Source: an uncultured Lachnospiraceae bacterium (GTDB taxonomy: Bacteria; Bacillota; Clostridia; Lachnospirales; Lachnospiraceae). From it: a stretch of 64,000 nt of DNA. Below are positions 1 to 8,159 of the stretch, one piece after another. The stretch spans positions 158,869 to 222,868 of the forward strand of contig CAJTMW010000004.1 in NCBI GenBank assembly GCA_910577275.1. The letters run 5' to 3'. The position numbers and the translations under genes are program-made. The first letter of the stretch is position 1; every line of letters starts with the position of its first letter. The notes beneath the pieces are model-generated. The model was given only the letters and a program-made list of their open reading frames with translations. It had not been told where the DNA came from and did not search any database.

Positions 1-327
1 AACCATTTGCCGGATGACCGTTTCATCAAAATGCTCTACTTTCCACCACCAGCCGTTTCCGTCCCATTCCACAGAATCGGGATTGTACGCCCATACCACC
101 CTGCCCGGCATTGCCCCAACACCGGTTCCGTAAGGCTCATGCTGCGGAAAGAGAGAATCATATGCTATATCTGAAGTGCTGGAAACCGAGGTTTTAGAAG
201 AAGGTTCCTGTTCCGGCACCACTGTTTCTACCTGTGGTTCTTCCTTTTGTTCAGGTGCTGCCTGCCGGCATCCGCAGACCGTCAAGGCAAGCATAGCAGC
301 CAGCGTCAGCGCTGTTATCTTTTTCAT
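1..327 (-). CDS. DUF362-type lipoprotein, N-terminal part (cut by window edge)
   Basis: The gene starts with ATG at 327, behind an AGGAGGATGT site, and runs off the left edge after 109 codons. The N-terminus has a lysine pair, a hydrophobic stretch and the lipobox-like L-T-V-C-G-C around residues 15-20, so it should be exported and lipid-anchored. A glutamate/proline-rich linker follows. The last ~45 residues contain M-P-G-R-V-V-W-A and N-P-D-S-V-E-W-D-G, which resemble the start of the DUF362 domain (P-G-R-V-V-W-x-h-D-P-D-A-T). It lies downstream of the permease on the same strand and probably shares its operon. Export is well supported. The DUF362 assignment rests on a short stretch because the domain core is outside the window. 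Confidence 0.7.
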   Translation of the reverse strand, partial: MKKITALTLAAMLALTVCGCRQAAPEQKEEPQVETVVPEQEPSSKTSVSSTSDIAYDSLFPQHEPYGTGVGAMPGRVVWAYNPDSVEWDGNGWWWKVEHFDETVIRQMV

Positions 328-361
328 AGGACATCCTCCTTTTCGTTTCGTATTTGATTTG

Positions 362-1267
362 TTACCGGACAAACATATTTACAACCAGCCCGGTTATATA
401 AGAAAACGCCATAACAAATCCTAAATACAGCAGAAATCTTCTTGTACCAAGAACAATTTTTACCGCTCCAAGATTGGTTATCTTCGTGGCAGGCCCGGTA
501 ATCATAAAAGCCGTTGCGCTTCCCATGCTCATACCGTTTGACAGCCATTGTATCAGGAGCGGGATGGTTCCGCCGCCGCAGGCGTAAAGCGGCACGCCGA
601 TGGTAGCCGCCAAAAGAACGCCAAATCCCTCGTTTTCACCGAAAAGCCCGCTAATCCATTCAGCCGGAACATACCGCTGAAATATTACGGATAATATAAT
701 TCCAAAAAGGAAATACAGTCCGGTTGCTTTGATATTGCGCCAAAGGTTCTTCAAAAACCGGAGCAGAAGATTGGAATCTATGTCTTTGTTCTTCGGTTCC
801 TCAAAACCGGAAAAGTTAAAAAATCCCTTTCCCTTATAAAACCACCTGAGTAGAAGCCCTGCCAGCACACCGCACAAAAAACAGGACAGAATACGGACGG
901 TAAGCGCCACTGTTCCAAGAGCCGTACTGTAAATAATAAGCTGCGGATTGAGAAGGATGGAACTCATCATAAATGCCGCCAGCCAGTCGTCCCGGATTCC
1001 GCTTTTGGAAAAAGAGGCGGCAATGGGAATCGTACCGTACATACACAGCGGAGAGGCAATCCCTAACATACTGGCCGCAAAAATCCCTAAAACGCCAGGC
1101 CTTCTTTCCCCCAATGCCCGGAATATACCATGAATCCGCTCTTTCAGGAATACGGAAACCGCCGAGCCAAGCACCATGCCCAAAACCCAATAGGGAAAAA
1201 TCTGCCCCAGCTGCAATTCAAAATAATACCAGAGATATACAAATTCCCTGTGAAGCGTTTCCGCCAT
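362..1267 (-). CDS. PF03773-type (YraQ/ArsP-like) membrane permease
   Basis: A 301-residue polytopic membrane protein with about eight hydrophobic segments. Two conserved cysteine-containing signatures are visible: A-S-P-L-C-M-Y-G-T-I-P-I near residue 70 and G-V-P-L-Y-A-C-G-G-G-T-I-P-L near 225. This internally duplicated layout is typical of the predicted permease family that includes YraQ and the organoarsenical exporter ArsP. The substrate here is unknown and nothing nearby encodes arsenic-resistance regulators. The start at 1267 has a GGAGG site about 9 bases upstream. It lies between an exported DUF362-type lipoprotein and the DUF4405 gene on the same strand, so a link to the redox cluster is an inference. 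Confidence 0.75.
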   Translation of the reverse strand: MAETLHREFVYLWYYFELQLGQIFPYWVLGMVLGSAVSVFLKERIHGIFRALGERRPGVLGIFAASMLGIASPLCMYGTIPIAASFSKSGIRDDWLAAFMMSSILLNPQLIIYSTALGTVALTVRILSCFLCGVLAGLLLRWFYKGKGFFNFSGFEEPKNKDIDSNLLLRFLKNLWRNIKATGLYFLFGIILSVIFQRYVPAEWISGLFGENEGFGVLLAATIGVPLYACGGGTIPLLIQWLSNGMSMGSATAFMITGPATKITNLGAVKIVLGTRRFLLYLGFVMAFSYITGLVVNMFVR

Positions 1268-1478
1268 CCTTCACCACCTCCCAATCTTACAATTTTCAAT
1301 TCCACTGTCCTTCCGATACTCCCGCGCCTCCGGCATTGGAAGAAGCCGCTATAATCCACCCATCTTCATCTCTGGCATACTGTTTCAAAAACTCCCATGC
1401 AGCTTGCATAACTGTCTGCATCCACATCATCGGGAAATTCCGTGTTGCCCCACCGGGAAAAATAAACAGAGTTTTCTT

Positions 1479-2126
1479 TCACTTTTTCATACAATCTGCC
1501 GCTGTCAACAGTAAATGAACCGTCTGACACGCTGCCAGCGTTATCATTCCATATTGCAGATAAAAGAGACTTTCTTCAAATGCCATGCTGCCGCTATGGA
1601 GCAGAATCATATCTTTTCAGATTTCGCTGACCATAAAACAGCGGATACCCGCAGCCCATACCAGAAGGAACAGAAAGACATAGGTATATCCAAAAAAAGT
1701 ATCTTTTGTTTTCCGGTACAGCCTGCGAAAAAAGCCGTGGGTATGGAATCCCAAATGAAAGGCCATCCATACAAATCCCCATGCGGTTCCGCAAACATGG
1801 AGATTCCTCGCAGACTGCGTTGCCACAAATGGCGAAAATGCAAACACATCTCCCGACATCTGCACCGAGCTAATCATCATGACCGCCATATCCGCAAGCA
1901 GCAGAAAATCCGTAAAAAACAGCGCCGCCCTTGTAAATGAATAGCCTCCTTTTAAAATTCCCCGATACCATGTCAGATTCAATATATGATGGAGCAGGAA
2001 CAGGCCGAATAATATACAGCCCAATACTCCATGTAAAAGCAGTCCCCGTCCTGCCCGGTAACTCATTAAATAGATAAAAATAAAGTACATCACTATATCT
2101 ATCAGAATTTTCATTTTCCGTTTCAT
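1479..2126 (-). pseudogene. DUF4405 membrane protein interrupted by an in-frame TGA
   Basis: The first 169 codons give a four-helix membrane protein typical of DUF4405 (cytochrome-b-like) proteins, with histidines in helices (L-L-H-H-I-L-N and H-L-G-F-H-T-H). At 1617-1619 the frame meets TGA. The same frame then continues 45 codons to a second TGA at 1479-1481, and that segment (Y-L-Q-Y-G-M-I-T-L-A-A-C) resembles the last transmembrane helix that family members of about 215-230 residues normally have. A single nonsense substitution, rather than a frameshift, would explain this. A sequencing error is the other explanation. The start lies 6 bases after the stop of the FGE-flavodoxin gene, so translation is probably coupled to it. 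If only the 169-residue product is made, the C-terminal helix is lost. Confidence 0.7.
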
Positions 2127-2132
2127 GTCCTG

Positions 2133-3686
2133 TTATTCCTTAATCCCGCTTAAAGCAAGCCACTCAGAGATTTCATCGGAAAGAGAACTGCCGCCGGAAT
2201 AATTAAATTCAAATCCGATTCCCACATAGGAATCCGGCACCAGCTTGGAAAGGTCGGATACGCTGTCCCCAAACATGGTTCCTCCGTGGCTGCTAAACGG
2301 GATAATGATTTTTCCGTCAAAATCGTATTCCTCCACAAAGGAATATACCGGCATGGGCATGGTTGCCCACCAAGTAGGGTAGCCCAGCAGAATCACATCG
2401 TACTGCTCCATATTTTCCACATGGGTGCGAAGCGCCGGACGGATATTCCGGTTTAAATCCGCCTGAGATACCTCGTAGATATTCCCACTGTACGGATTCT
2501 CCATTTCTATTTCCACCAAATCCGCTCCCGTCTTTTGCTGAATGAGCTCTGCGGCATGTTCCGTATTGCCGGAGTAGGAAAAATAGGCAATCAGAATCCG
2601 GGGATTTTCCGGCATCTGAATATCCAGTGAGTAGACAGTCTCCACTGTCCCCTCTCCTGCCTGTGCATTTCTGGCAATCCGAAATCCTAAATTCCGGTCT
2701 GTATCTATGGGATTGGCAGCGGAACGGTATGCGCTCCGTAAATGCTTTGCGAAGTCAATATAGCTTCCGCCACGGTTCACCCGAAGGGAGCCGGACAATG
2801 CCCCTGCCGGATTGTCCGTCTGCTCCGGCGCATATTCCCCATAATAATCAAAGCACCACTCCGACACGTTCCCGTACATATTATAAAGCCCAAACTGATT
2901 GGGCTCCAGGCTGTCAACGCTGATGGTTTCCCCACGATAGCTGCTGGTCACCACTTCCGGATTTCTGTGGTTCACATAGTTTTCTTCAATCAGATACGGG
3001 TAGCTGCCCTCAAAATTCGCATCCTCGCTGGTAATCTGGTCTCCGGCATTGAATACGGTGGATGTGCCTGCCCTGGCGGCATATTCCCATTCCGCCTCGG
3101 TTAAAAGGCGGTAGCCGTCAGCGCTCCGGTTCCAGCTGACCGTATCTCCCTCCACGGTATAAACCGGCGTCAGGCCACGGCTTTCACTCAGGGCATTGCA
3201 GTATGCAATAGCTTCATACCATGTCACATTTTCCACCGGAAGATTGTCCCCGCTGAAATAACTGGGGTTTTCTCCCATGAGTGTTTCATAATCTCCCTGT
3301 GTCACCTCATAAGGGTCTACATAAAACGGGCTGAGCGTCACCTCATGGGCAGCTTCGTCCGGCTCTCTCTGCCTTTCGCTTTCGGGGCTTCCCATGAGGA
3401 ACTTCCCTCCGTCCAGCAATATAAAATTGTCGTTTACTTCTCTCACTTCTGTTTTTACCTCTGTTTTTGCTTCTGTTCCTGTCTCTGTCCCGCTTTCTAT
3501 TCCGTCCGGCTGTCGAGCCTGCCCTGCGCCGGATTCCTCTGATAACATTTCCGGTATATCTTCTGGAATCTGATTCCTTTCAGGTTCCGTATCCTTCGTA
3601 AAAAAACGGAATCCAATCCCACCCGCCGTCAATACCGCAACAGCCAAACATAACGTAATTATCTGTGCCTTTTTCTTTGATTTCAT
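2133..3686 (-). CDS. Exported formylglycine-generating-enzyme-like / flavodoxin fusion
   Basis: A 517-residue protein if started at ATG 3686, which has a GAGG site 6 bases upstream; an in-frame GTG at 3698 is less good. The N-terminus is a lysine-rich signal or anchor (hydrophobic residues ~9-25). A low-complexity Glu/Thr/Gly linker follows. Residues ~85-340 are an FGE-sulfatase (SUMF1-like) domain: F-L-M-G-S-P-E-S-E-R, P-V-E-N-V-T-W-Y-E-A, R-L-L-T-E-A-E-W-E-Y-A-A-R, G-N-V-S-E-W, and R-G-G-S-Y ending L-G-F-R-I-A-R. The C-terminal ~160 residues are a flavodoxin (I-A-Y-F-S-Y-S-G-N-T phosphate loop; G-Y-P-T-W-W). FGE-fold proteins include sulfatase-maturing oxidases, but also C-type-lectin-like and ergothioneine-synthase relatives, so the reaction is not known. 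It is divergent from the LysR gene. Confidence 0.8.
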   Translation of the reverse strand: MKSKKKAQIITLCLAVAVLTAGGIGFRFFTKDTEPERNQIPEDIPEMLSEESGAGQARQPDGIESGTETGTEAKTEVKTEVREVNDNFILLDGGKFLMGSPESERQREPDEAAHEVTLSPFYVDPYEVTQGDYETLMGENPSYFSGDNLPVENVTWYEAIAYCNALSESRGLTPVYTVEGDTVSWNRSADGYRLLTEAEWEYAARAGTSTVFNAGDQITSEDANFEGSYPYLIEENYVNHRNPEVVTSSYRGETISVDSLEPNQFGLYNMYGNVSEWCFDYYGEYAPEQTDNPAGALSGSLRVNRGGSYIDFAKHLRSAYRSAANPIDTDRNLGFRIARNAQAGEGTVETVYSLDIQMPENPRILIAYFSYSGNTEHAAELIQQKTGADLVEIEMENPYSGNIYEVSQADLNRNIRPALRTHVENMEQYDVILLGYPTWWATMPMPVYSFVEEYDFDGKIIIPFSSHGGTMFGDSVSDLSKLVPDSYVGIGFEFNYSGGSSLSDEISEWLALSGIKE

Positions 3687-3740
3687 TTTATTCCTCACTT
3701 TCTATACAAATCTGCCGATTCTATCTTACAGGTCCGCTGC

Positions 3741-3769
3741 TTGACATGGAAGTTCCGAAATGGTAAAAT
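3741..3769 (+). promoter_or_regulatory. SigA-type promoter of the LysR gene
   Basis: TTGACA at 3741-3746 and TAAAAT at 3764-3769 are separated by 17 bases. A near-perfect inverted repeat follows at 3770-3792 (arms CGCTTTAAC and GTTTAAGCG, one mismatch), at or just after the expected transcription start. It could be an operator or a leader hairpin. The promoter rules out translation starts upstream of 3770. Confidence 0.75.
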
Positions 3770-3809
3770 CGCTTTAACTAACAGTTTAAGCGAAAGAAGG
3801 ATAAACCTT

Positions 3810-4724
3810 ATGTACAATCAGGCTCTGAACACTTTTATAGAGGTTGCGGATTGCGGAAGTTTCCTAAAGGCTTCGGAGAAGCTTTTTATCTCCCCGACAG
3901 CCATTATGAAGCAGATGAACCTGTTGGAACAGCATATCGGACTCTCTTTGATGGTGCGCACCAGTCAGGGGATAACGCTGACAAATGCCGGAGAATCCCT
4001 TTACAAAGATGCAAAAGCAATCATACAATTTTCAGGCGAAGCTATTGACCGTGCCTACAAAGCGCAAAATGCCGGGCAGAGGGTTGTCCGTATAGGCACC
4101 TCTGCCCTGTACCCCTGCAAGATTTTGATGGATTTGTGGAATTCTGTCAGCGACAGGCATCCTCATTTCAAGTTAAAAATCGTTCCCTTTGAGGACACCA
4201 GCACAAGGGTTGCTTTTTCAAACGTGGGAAAAAAATATGACCTGATGATAGGGCCTCATAATTCCGTGAACGTGGCAAAGTTTTCAGACTTTCTGGAATT
4301 GGGGCAGTACCGTTTCTGTCTGGCAATGCCAAAATCTCACCCTCTCTCCGGGAAAAAGAGTATCTCCTATGGGGATTTGCACGGGGAGCGCTTTCTCATG
4401 CAGGCCAGGGGCAACAGCCCTGTCAATGATAAAATACGTGCGGATATAGAACAGGGGCACCCGGAAATCACCATTGTGGACCTTCCGCATCATTACGATT
4501 TGGAAGTGTTTAACCGATGTGCGGAAGAGGGCTGTGTCTTGTTGAGCTTAGATGCCTGGAGTGAAGTCCACCCCTCTTTGGTTACGATTCCTTTTCAGGT
4601 GGATTACAGGATTCCCTATGGGATTCTTTCTGCATCGGAACCAGGCCCGGAAACAAGGCAGTTTCTGGATATTATCCGCTCCCTGATTGAGAAGCAGCGC
4701 GTTCAGACGCCATCCCTGCCGTAA
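3810..4724 (+). CDS. LysR-family transcriptional regulator
   Basis: A 304-residue regulator. The start ATG 3810 follows a GAAAGAAGG site by 9 bases, and the upstream in-frame TTG at 3741 is part of the promoter. Residues ~1-60 are the winged HTH (A-L-N-T-F-I-E-V-A-D-C-G-S-F, then K-A-S-E-K-L-F-I-S-P-T-A-I). The rest is the periplasmic-binding-like effector domain. It is divergent from the FGE-flavodoxin gene and convergent with the flavodoxin-DUF362 gene, with only 4 bases between the two stop codons and no terminator visible there. It probably controls the divergent redox genes; LysR proteins usually act on a neighbouring divergent operon. The ligand is unknown. Confidence 0.9.
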   Translation: MYNQALNTFIEVADCGSFLKASEKLFISPTAIMKQMNLLEQHIGLSLMVRTSQGITLTNAGESLYKDAKAIIQFSGEAIDRAYKAQNAGQRVVRIGTSALYPCKILMDLWNSVSDRHPHFKLKIVPFEDTSTRVAFSNVGKKYDLMIGPHNSVNVAKFSDFLELGQYRFCLAMPKSHPLSGKKSISYGDLHGERFLMQARGNSPVNDKIRADIEQGHPEITIVDLPHHYDLEVFNRCAEEGCVLLSLDAWSEVHPSLVTIPFQVDYRIPYGILSASEPGPETRQFLDIIRSLIEKQRVQTPSLP

Positions 4725-4728
4725 TACA

Positions 4729-6366
4729 TCACTCATCTATATTTACGAGCTGATATTTTCGGCTTCCAAGGCCGATTTTCTCTGCCTGTTCCAGCGTATG
4801 CAGCCCGTTACGGGATTCAATCCTGCTTATCAGCGACTGCCCGTCTTCCGCTTCATATACAAGGTCAACACACGCCTGGTCCAGCGCCACAGGGTCAAAA
4901 GAAGCCAAAATACCGATGTCGTGCATATCCGGCTCGGCGGGATTCCCGTCACAATCGCAGTCCACGGACAGGCGGTTCATCACATTGATATACAGGATAT
5001 TCCCGTCCAGATAATCCACAACTGACTTCCCGGCTTCTGCCATAGATTCCAGAAAGGCATCCTGGTCTCCGCCCCACATATTTCCGCCGGTACCGCCGCT
5101 GTGGATATGTGCTTTCCCTTCGGAGGATGCAATGCCAATGGAAATATTCTTAATCGCGCCCCCGAATCCTGCCATTGCATGGCCTTTGAAATGGGATAAA
5201 ATCACATAGTAATCATAATTTGCAAAATTTGCGCCCACATAGTTTTCCGTCAGGTTATCGCCGCCTTCCACGGTCAGCGTCATGGAACCGTTTTCGTCCA
5301 TAATATCCACATCTGCGATTGCGGTATACCCATGCTCCTCCGCCACCTGATAGTGCATTGCCGTATTTGCCCTGGAACCTCCATAAGCCGTATTGCACTC
5401 CACGATGGTCGGACCTTCCAAAGACATGACAAAATCCCCAATCAGGTCGGTGCGCAGATAATTACTCCCCGGCTCTCCCGTGGACAGCTTAACCGCAATC
5501 CGGCCGGTCGGCGATGCGCCCAGTGCTTCGTAGACTTCCATAAGGCTTTCCGCACTGATTTCGGTCGTCATATAGACAATGGGTAAACTCCCACTTTCAG
5601 CAGACGTTTCCTGTACCTGCGTCATGCTTTCCTCCGCATAGCCCAGACTGTCCAGCCATTCATTGATGACCGGCTGCGCAGAATCCACATCCGGCCGGTA
5701 TACCCCGATGGGTTCCAGAACCTCTGCAGAATCCGGGAGTGCCTCCGCAATGTCTTTCACACTACCTGACAATCCGCCCGTCCCATGCGCACAAAACGGA
5801 ATAATCGTTTTGCCGGAGAGGTCATATTCCTCGATAAAGCTGAACACTGCCATAGGCGCCGTATACCACCAGTTAGGAAATCCGAGAAAAATTACATCAT
5901 AGTCCTCCATATTTTCCACATGGTTTACAAGCTCCGGTCTTGCACCCACTGCTTTTTCATCTGCCGCACGGTCAAGACATTCATCATAATCTTCCGAATA
6001 AGGCTCTGTCACCACTATGGAAAACAGGTCGCCGCCTGCACGTTCCTGAATCCAGCCCGCCATCTTTGCCGTATTGCCCGGCGGCAGGACACTGGCGGAA
6101 GTGGTGGCGTCCACATCTACTGCTTCCGGATTTTCCACATGGGTATTTTCCGCCCAGGTAAAATACGCAATCAAAATATTTGTTTCGGACCCTTCTGCCC
6201 GCACAGGCTGTTTGTCTGCCTCTGAAGCCACCGCCCTGCTTTGCTGCAGGTCAGCGCTTTCTTTATCTTCTGTCTGAACGGAAGTGGAAGCGCAGGCAGT
6301 CAGAGCAGCAATAAGCACCATGCAGGATAAGGATACCGCAATCTTTCTAAACCGTTTTTCTTTCAC
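4729..6366 (-). CDS. Exported flavodoxin-DUF362 fusion lipoprotein
   Basis: 545 residues, starting with GTG at 6366 (GGAGG 6 bases upstream). The signal peptide ends in a lipobox (A-A-L-T-A-C-A, Cys ~25). Residues ~60-245 are a flavodoxin domain (N-I-L-I-A-Y-F-T-W, G-F-P-N-W-W, I-I-P-F-C-A-H-G). Residues ~262-545 are a DUF362 domain (V-V-E-C-N-T-A-Y-like, L-S-H-F-K-G-H, G-G-A-I-K-N, S-V-D-C-D-C-D, I-G-I-L-A-S-F-D-P-V-A-L-D-Q-A-C). The DUF362 half is clearly related to the stand-alone protein at 32732-33595 across its whole length. DUF362 has no established biochemical role that I can name here. The fusion puts a flavin protein and a Cys-rich domain together outside the membrane, which suggests extracellular redox chemistry. 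Confidence 0.85.
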   Translation of the reverse strand: MKEKRFRKIAVSLSCMVLIAALTACASTSVQTEDKESADLQQSRAVASEADKQPVRAEGSETNILIAYFTWAENTHVENPEAVDVDATTSASVLPPGNTAKMAGWIQERAGGDLFSIVVTEPYSEDYDECLDRAADEKAVGARPELVNHVENMEDYDVIFLGFPNWWYTAPMAVFSFIEEYDLSGKTIIPFCAHGTGGLSGSVKDIAEALPDSAEVLEPIGVYRPDVDSAQPVINEWLDSLGYAEESMTQVQETSAESGSLPIVYMTTEISAESLMEVYEALGASPTGRIAVKLSTGEPGSNYLRTDLIGDFVMSLEGPTIVECNTAYGGSRANTAMHYQVAEEHGYTAIADVDIMDENGSMTLTVEGGDNLTENYVGANFANYDYYVILSHFKGHAMAGFGGAIKNISIGIASSEGKAHIHSGGTGGNMWGGDQDAFLESMAEAGKSVVDYLDGNILYINVMNRLSVDCDCDGNPAEPDMHDIGILASFDPVALDQACVDLVYEAEDGQSLISRIESRNGLHTLEQAEKIGLGSRKYQLVNIDE

Positions 6367-6420
6367 TGTCGGCCTCCTCCCTCCTGGCTCCTGTCTTTTT
6401 CAACAGTTTTGCTCCATCTC

Positions 6421-6954
6421 CTACAACGATTTCCCCATTTCATACGCCTGCTTCGGAAATTCCGTCGCCCTCGTCATGGAAACCGTACCGCACCCCGTTC
6501 CCAGAATCTGTCCCTTATCCTGAAAATCAAGATACCTGCACAGCGTTTCATAATGGGACTGAATATCCTTCATCGTCCATTCTTTGCTGTCCCATGCCGC
6601 CACAATCAACGCCGTTTTCACTCTCTTTCCTGTGAGTACCCCGTTAAAACTGTAAAAGCGGTCAATTACTGTCTTTAACTGCGTGGACATTCCGAAATAG
6701 TACAGCGGCGTCACAAACACCAGCATATCCGCCTGCAGTATCTGTTCCCGCAGCCCCGACATATCGTCTTTCTGGCAGCATGGCCCCGACATACCGCAGG
6801 CATCACAGCCAAGGCAGGGATGAAGGTTGGCGCGTGCCGCGTCAAAAACCGTTACCTGATGCCCCGCCTCCTTGGCACCCTCTATAAAATGCTCCGCCAG
6901 CAGATTTGATGACCCCTTTTTATGGGGACTGCTCTCAATTACTAAAATATTCAT
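6421..6954 (-). CDS. NAD(P)H-dependent FMN reductase / flavodoxin-family protein
   Basis: 177 residues from ATG 6954, which has a GGAGG site 6 bases upstream. An in-frame TTG at 6960 would abut the Shine-Dalgarno and is unlikely. The N-terminus I-L-V-I-E-S-S-P-H-K-K-G-S-S is the FMN phosphate-binding loop. A cysteine motif C-L-G-C-D-A-C-G-M-S-G-P-C-C around residues 48-61 marks the iron-sulfur-flavoprotein-like branch common in anaerobes. The V-T-P-L-Y-Y-F-G-M-S motif is typical of the family. There is no signal peptide, so it is cytosolic. It sits 54 bases upstream of the flavodoxin-DUF362 gene on the same strand and could supply reduced flavin, though that is inference. Confidence 0.85.
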   Translation of the reverse strand: MNILVIESSPHKKGSSNLLAEHFIEGAKEAGHQVTVFDAARANLHPCLGCDACGMSGPCCQKDDMSGLREQILQADMLVFVTPLYYFGMSTQLKTVIDRFYSFNGVLTGKRVKTALIVAAWDSKEWTMKDIQSHYETLCRYLDFQDKGQILGTGCGTVSMTRATEFPKQAYEMGKSL

Positions 6955-7060
6955 GCTCAACCTCCATTCCTGATTAAATCAACTGATATTTCTTCCATTT
7001 TCCGCCCCTGAAACGAATATAAAACGCTGCCGCACGCAGTCCCTTTCCCCCTCACAGGTT

Positions 7061-7726
7061 CTATTCCAAAGAGAATGTGACCGTCACATTCCCATCGCCA
7101 AACGCCTCCAAAAGCTCCTCACCCGTCACGCCCTCAATCTTCCCGATTCTTGTAAAATCCCATGAATTGGTATCATAGTAAATCACAAGGGAATTTCCCT
7201 GATACAGTATAATGTCACCAGCTCCGGTAGAAATCTGCTCGTCATTCCTCGGAAGGCTTGTTCCGATGGGGCCAACCTTTTCCATTCCCGCATAATCGTT
7301 CATGTTGATTGTAAGCGGTCCCTCTCCAAGAAGTTCCTTCAGTGCCTCCACGGATGAATTATCCGCAAGTGTCGCCGTGAATGAAGTGTCACCTGCTGTT
7401 ATTTTCATGGTATTATCCTCCATATGGTCTGTACTTCGTTCTGCTTCCTCTGATGCGGATTTGTTATCCGCAGCCGCACTTTCTCTGTTTACCGAATCTG
7501 TAACAGCATCCTCCATGGCATTTTCTGCATTTTCTTCCGCTTCCGTATTTGCGCTGCCGGTTTTCTCTGGTTCTGTGCCATCCTCCTCTATTACGGGTAA
7601 TACACCACCGCTTTCCATCACTGCGGACTCTTTTGTAAGTTCTGCATCCTTATCTGTTTTGCTGCCACAGGCTGTCAAAGAAACCAGCATAGCCGTAAAA
7701 ACCAAACTTGCAACTATTTTTTTCAT
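7061..7726 (-). CDS. Cyclophilin-like-fold lipoprotein
   Basis: 221 residues with a signal peptide and lipobox (V-S-L-T-A-C-G, Cys ~20), then an acidic, Glu/Ala/Ser-rich linker to residue ~105. The C-terminal ~115 residues match the cyclophilin-like family found in many Firmicutes (P-L-T-I-N-M-N-D-Y-A-G-M-E-K, L-P-R-N-D, G-D-I-I-L-Y-Q-G-N-S-L-V-I-Y-Y-D, F-T-R-I-G-K-I). Members lack the classical prolyl isomerase active site and have no settled function. They often lie beside flavodoxin, cupin and aldo/keto reductase genes, as here. Start ATG 7726 with GAGG 6 bases upstream. Confidence 0.8.
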   Translation of the reverse strand: MKKIVASLVFTAMLVSLTACGSKTDKDAELTKESAVMESGGVLPVIEEDGTEPEKTGSANTEAEENAENAMEDAVTDSVNRESAAADNKSASEEAERSTDHMEDNTMKITAGDTSFTATLADNSSVEALKELLGEGPLTINMNDYAGMEKVGPIGTSLPRNDEQISTGAGDIILYQGNSLVIYYDTNSWDFTRIGKIEGVTGEELLEAFGDGNVTVTFSLE

Positions 7727-7741
7727 AAATGTCCTCGCTTG

Positions 7742-7885
7742 CTATCCTAACTTTCCGTATGCCTCATTATCCACGGGTTCACACCACTCGTTTGCTGTCT
7801 CCTCACCGGGGACTTCCACCGCAATGTGGGAAAACCAGCTGTCTGCCTTCGCGCCATACCAGTGCTTCACCTCCGCCGGAATGGA
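7742..7885 (-). pseudogene. Cupin-family protein, C-terminal remnant
   Basis: A 47-codon open stretch ends at TAG 7742-7744 and encodes P-A-E-V-K-H-W-Y-G-A-K-A, W-F-S-H-I-A-V-E-V and N-E-W-C-E-P-V. This closely resembles the C-terminus of small carboxymuconolactone-decarboxylase-associated cupins. It is bounded upstream by TAA at 7886-7888 and has no start codon. Another frame upstream (7880-7990) is open but unrelated to a cupin N-terminus by eye. The remnant sits just downstream of the start of the cyclophilin-like gene, on the same strand. A deletion or frameshift has removed the metal-binding half. Confidence 0.6.
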
Positions 7886-7999
7886 TTACCGGACGTGCCC
7901 CGTTTTCCTTTTCTTCGGCTGCAATATCCAAAAGCGCATTAGATTCAGTCTTTTTCTCCTGGATGTAATGAAACCTTACATGCCCATTTATTGATTGTA

Positions 8000-8036
8000 A
8001 AAATATAGATGCTCCTGTTTCGGAACATCTATATTG
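8000..8036 (-). terminator. Putative rho-independent terminator
   Basis: A 10-bp perfect inverted repeat (AATATAGATG at 8002-8011, CATCTATATT at 8026-8035) with a further TCC/GGA pairing inside. On the minus strand it is followed by TTTTTAC. It would end transcription coming from the aldo/keto reductase remnant. The short T-run makes it only moderately convincing. Confidence 0.5.
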
Positions 8037-8159
8037 TAAATCCGTTGTCTTATAATGTCTAATGCCTATGTTGAATTACTTAATATGCCCTAAACACATA
8101 CCTTAAACGGTAAATTTTTACCACATAAATCGCAGTTTCACTATTTTTTGGCACAGGCT

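Noticed and set aside
1268..1478. Open minus-strand stretch between the permease and DUF4405 reading K-T-L-F-I-F-P-G-G and later A-W-E-F-L-K-Q-Y
   Set aside because: About 60 codons without a credible start or recognised family. Several frames are broken, and it may be a degraded gene but cannot be assigned.
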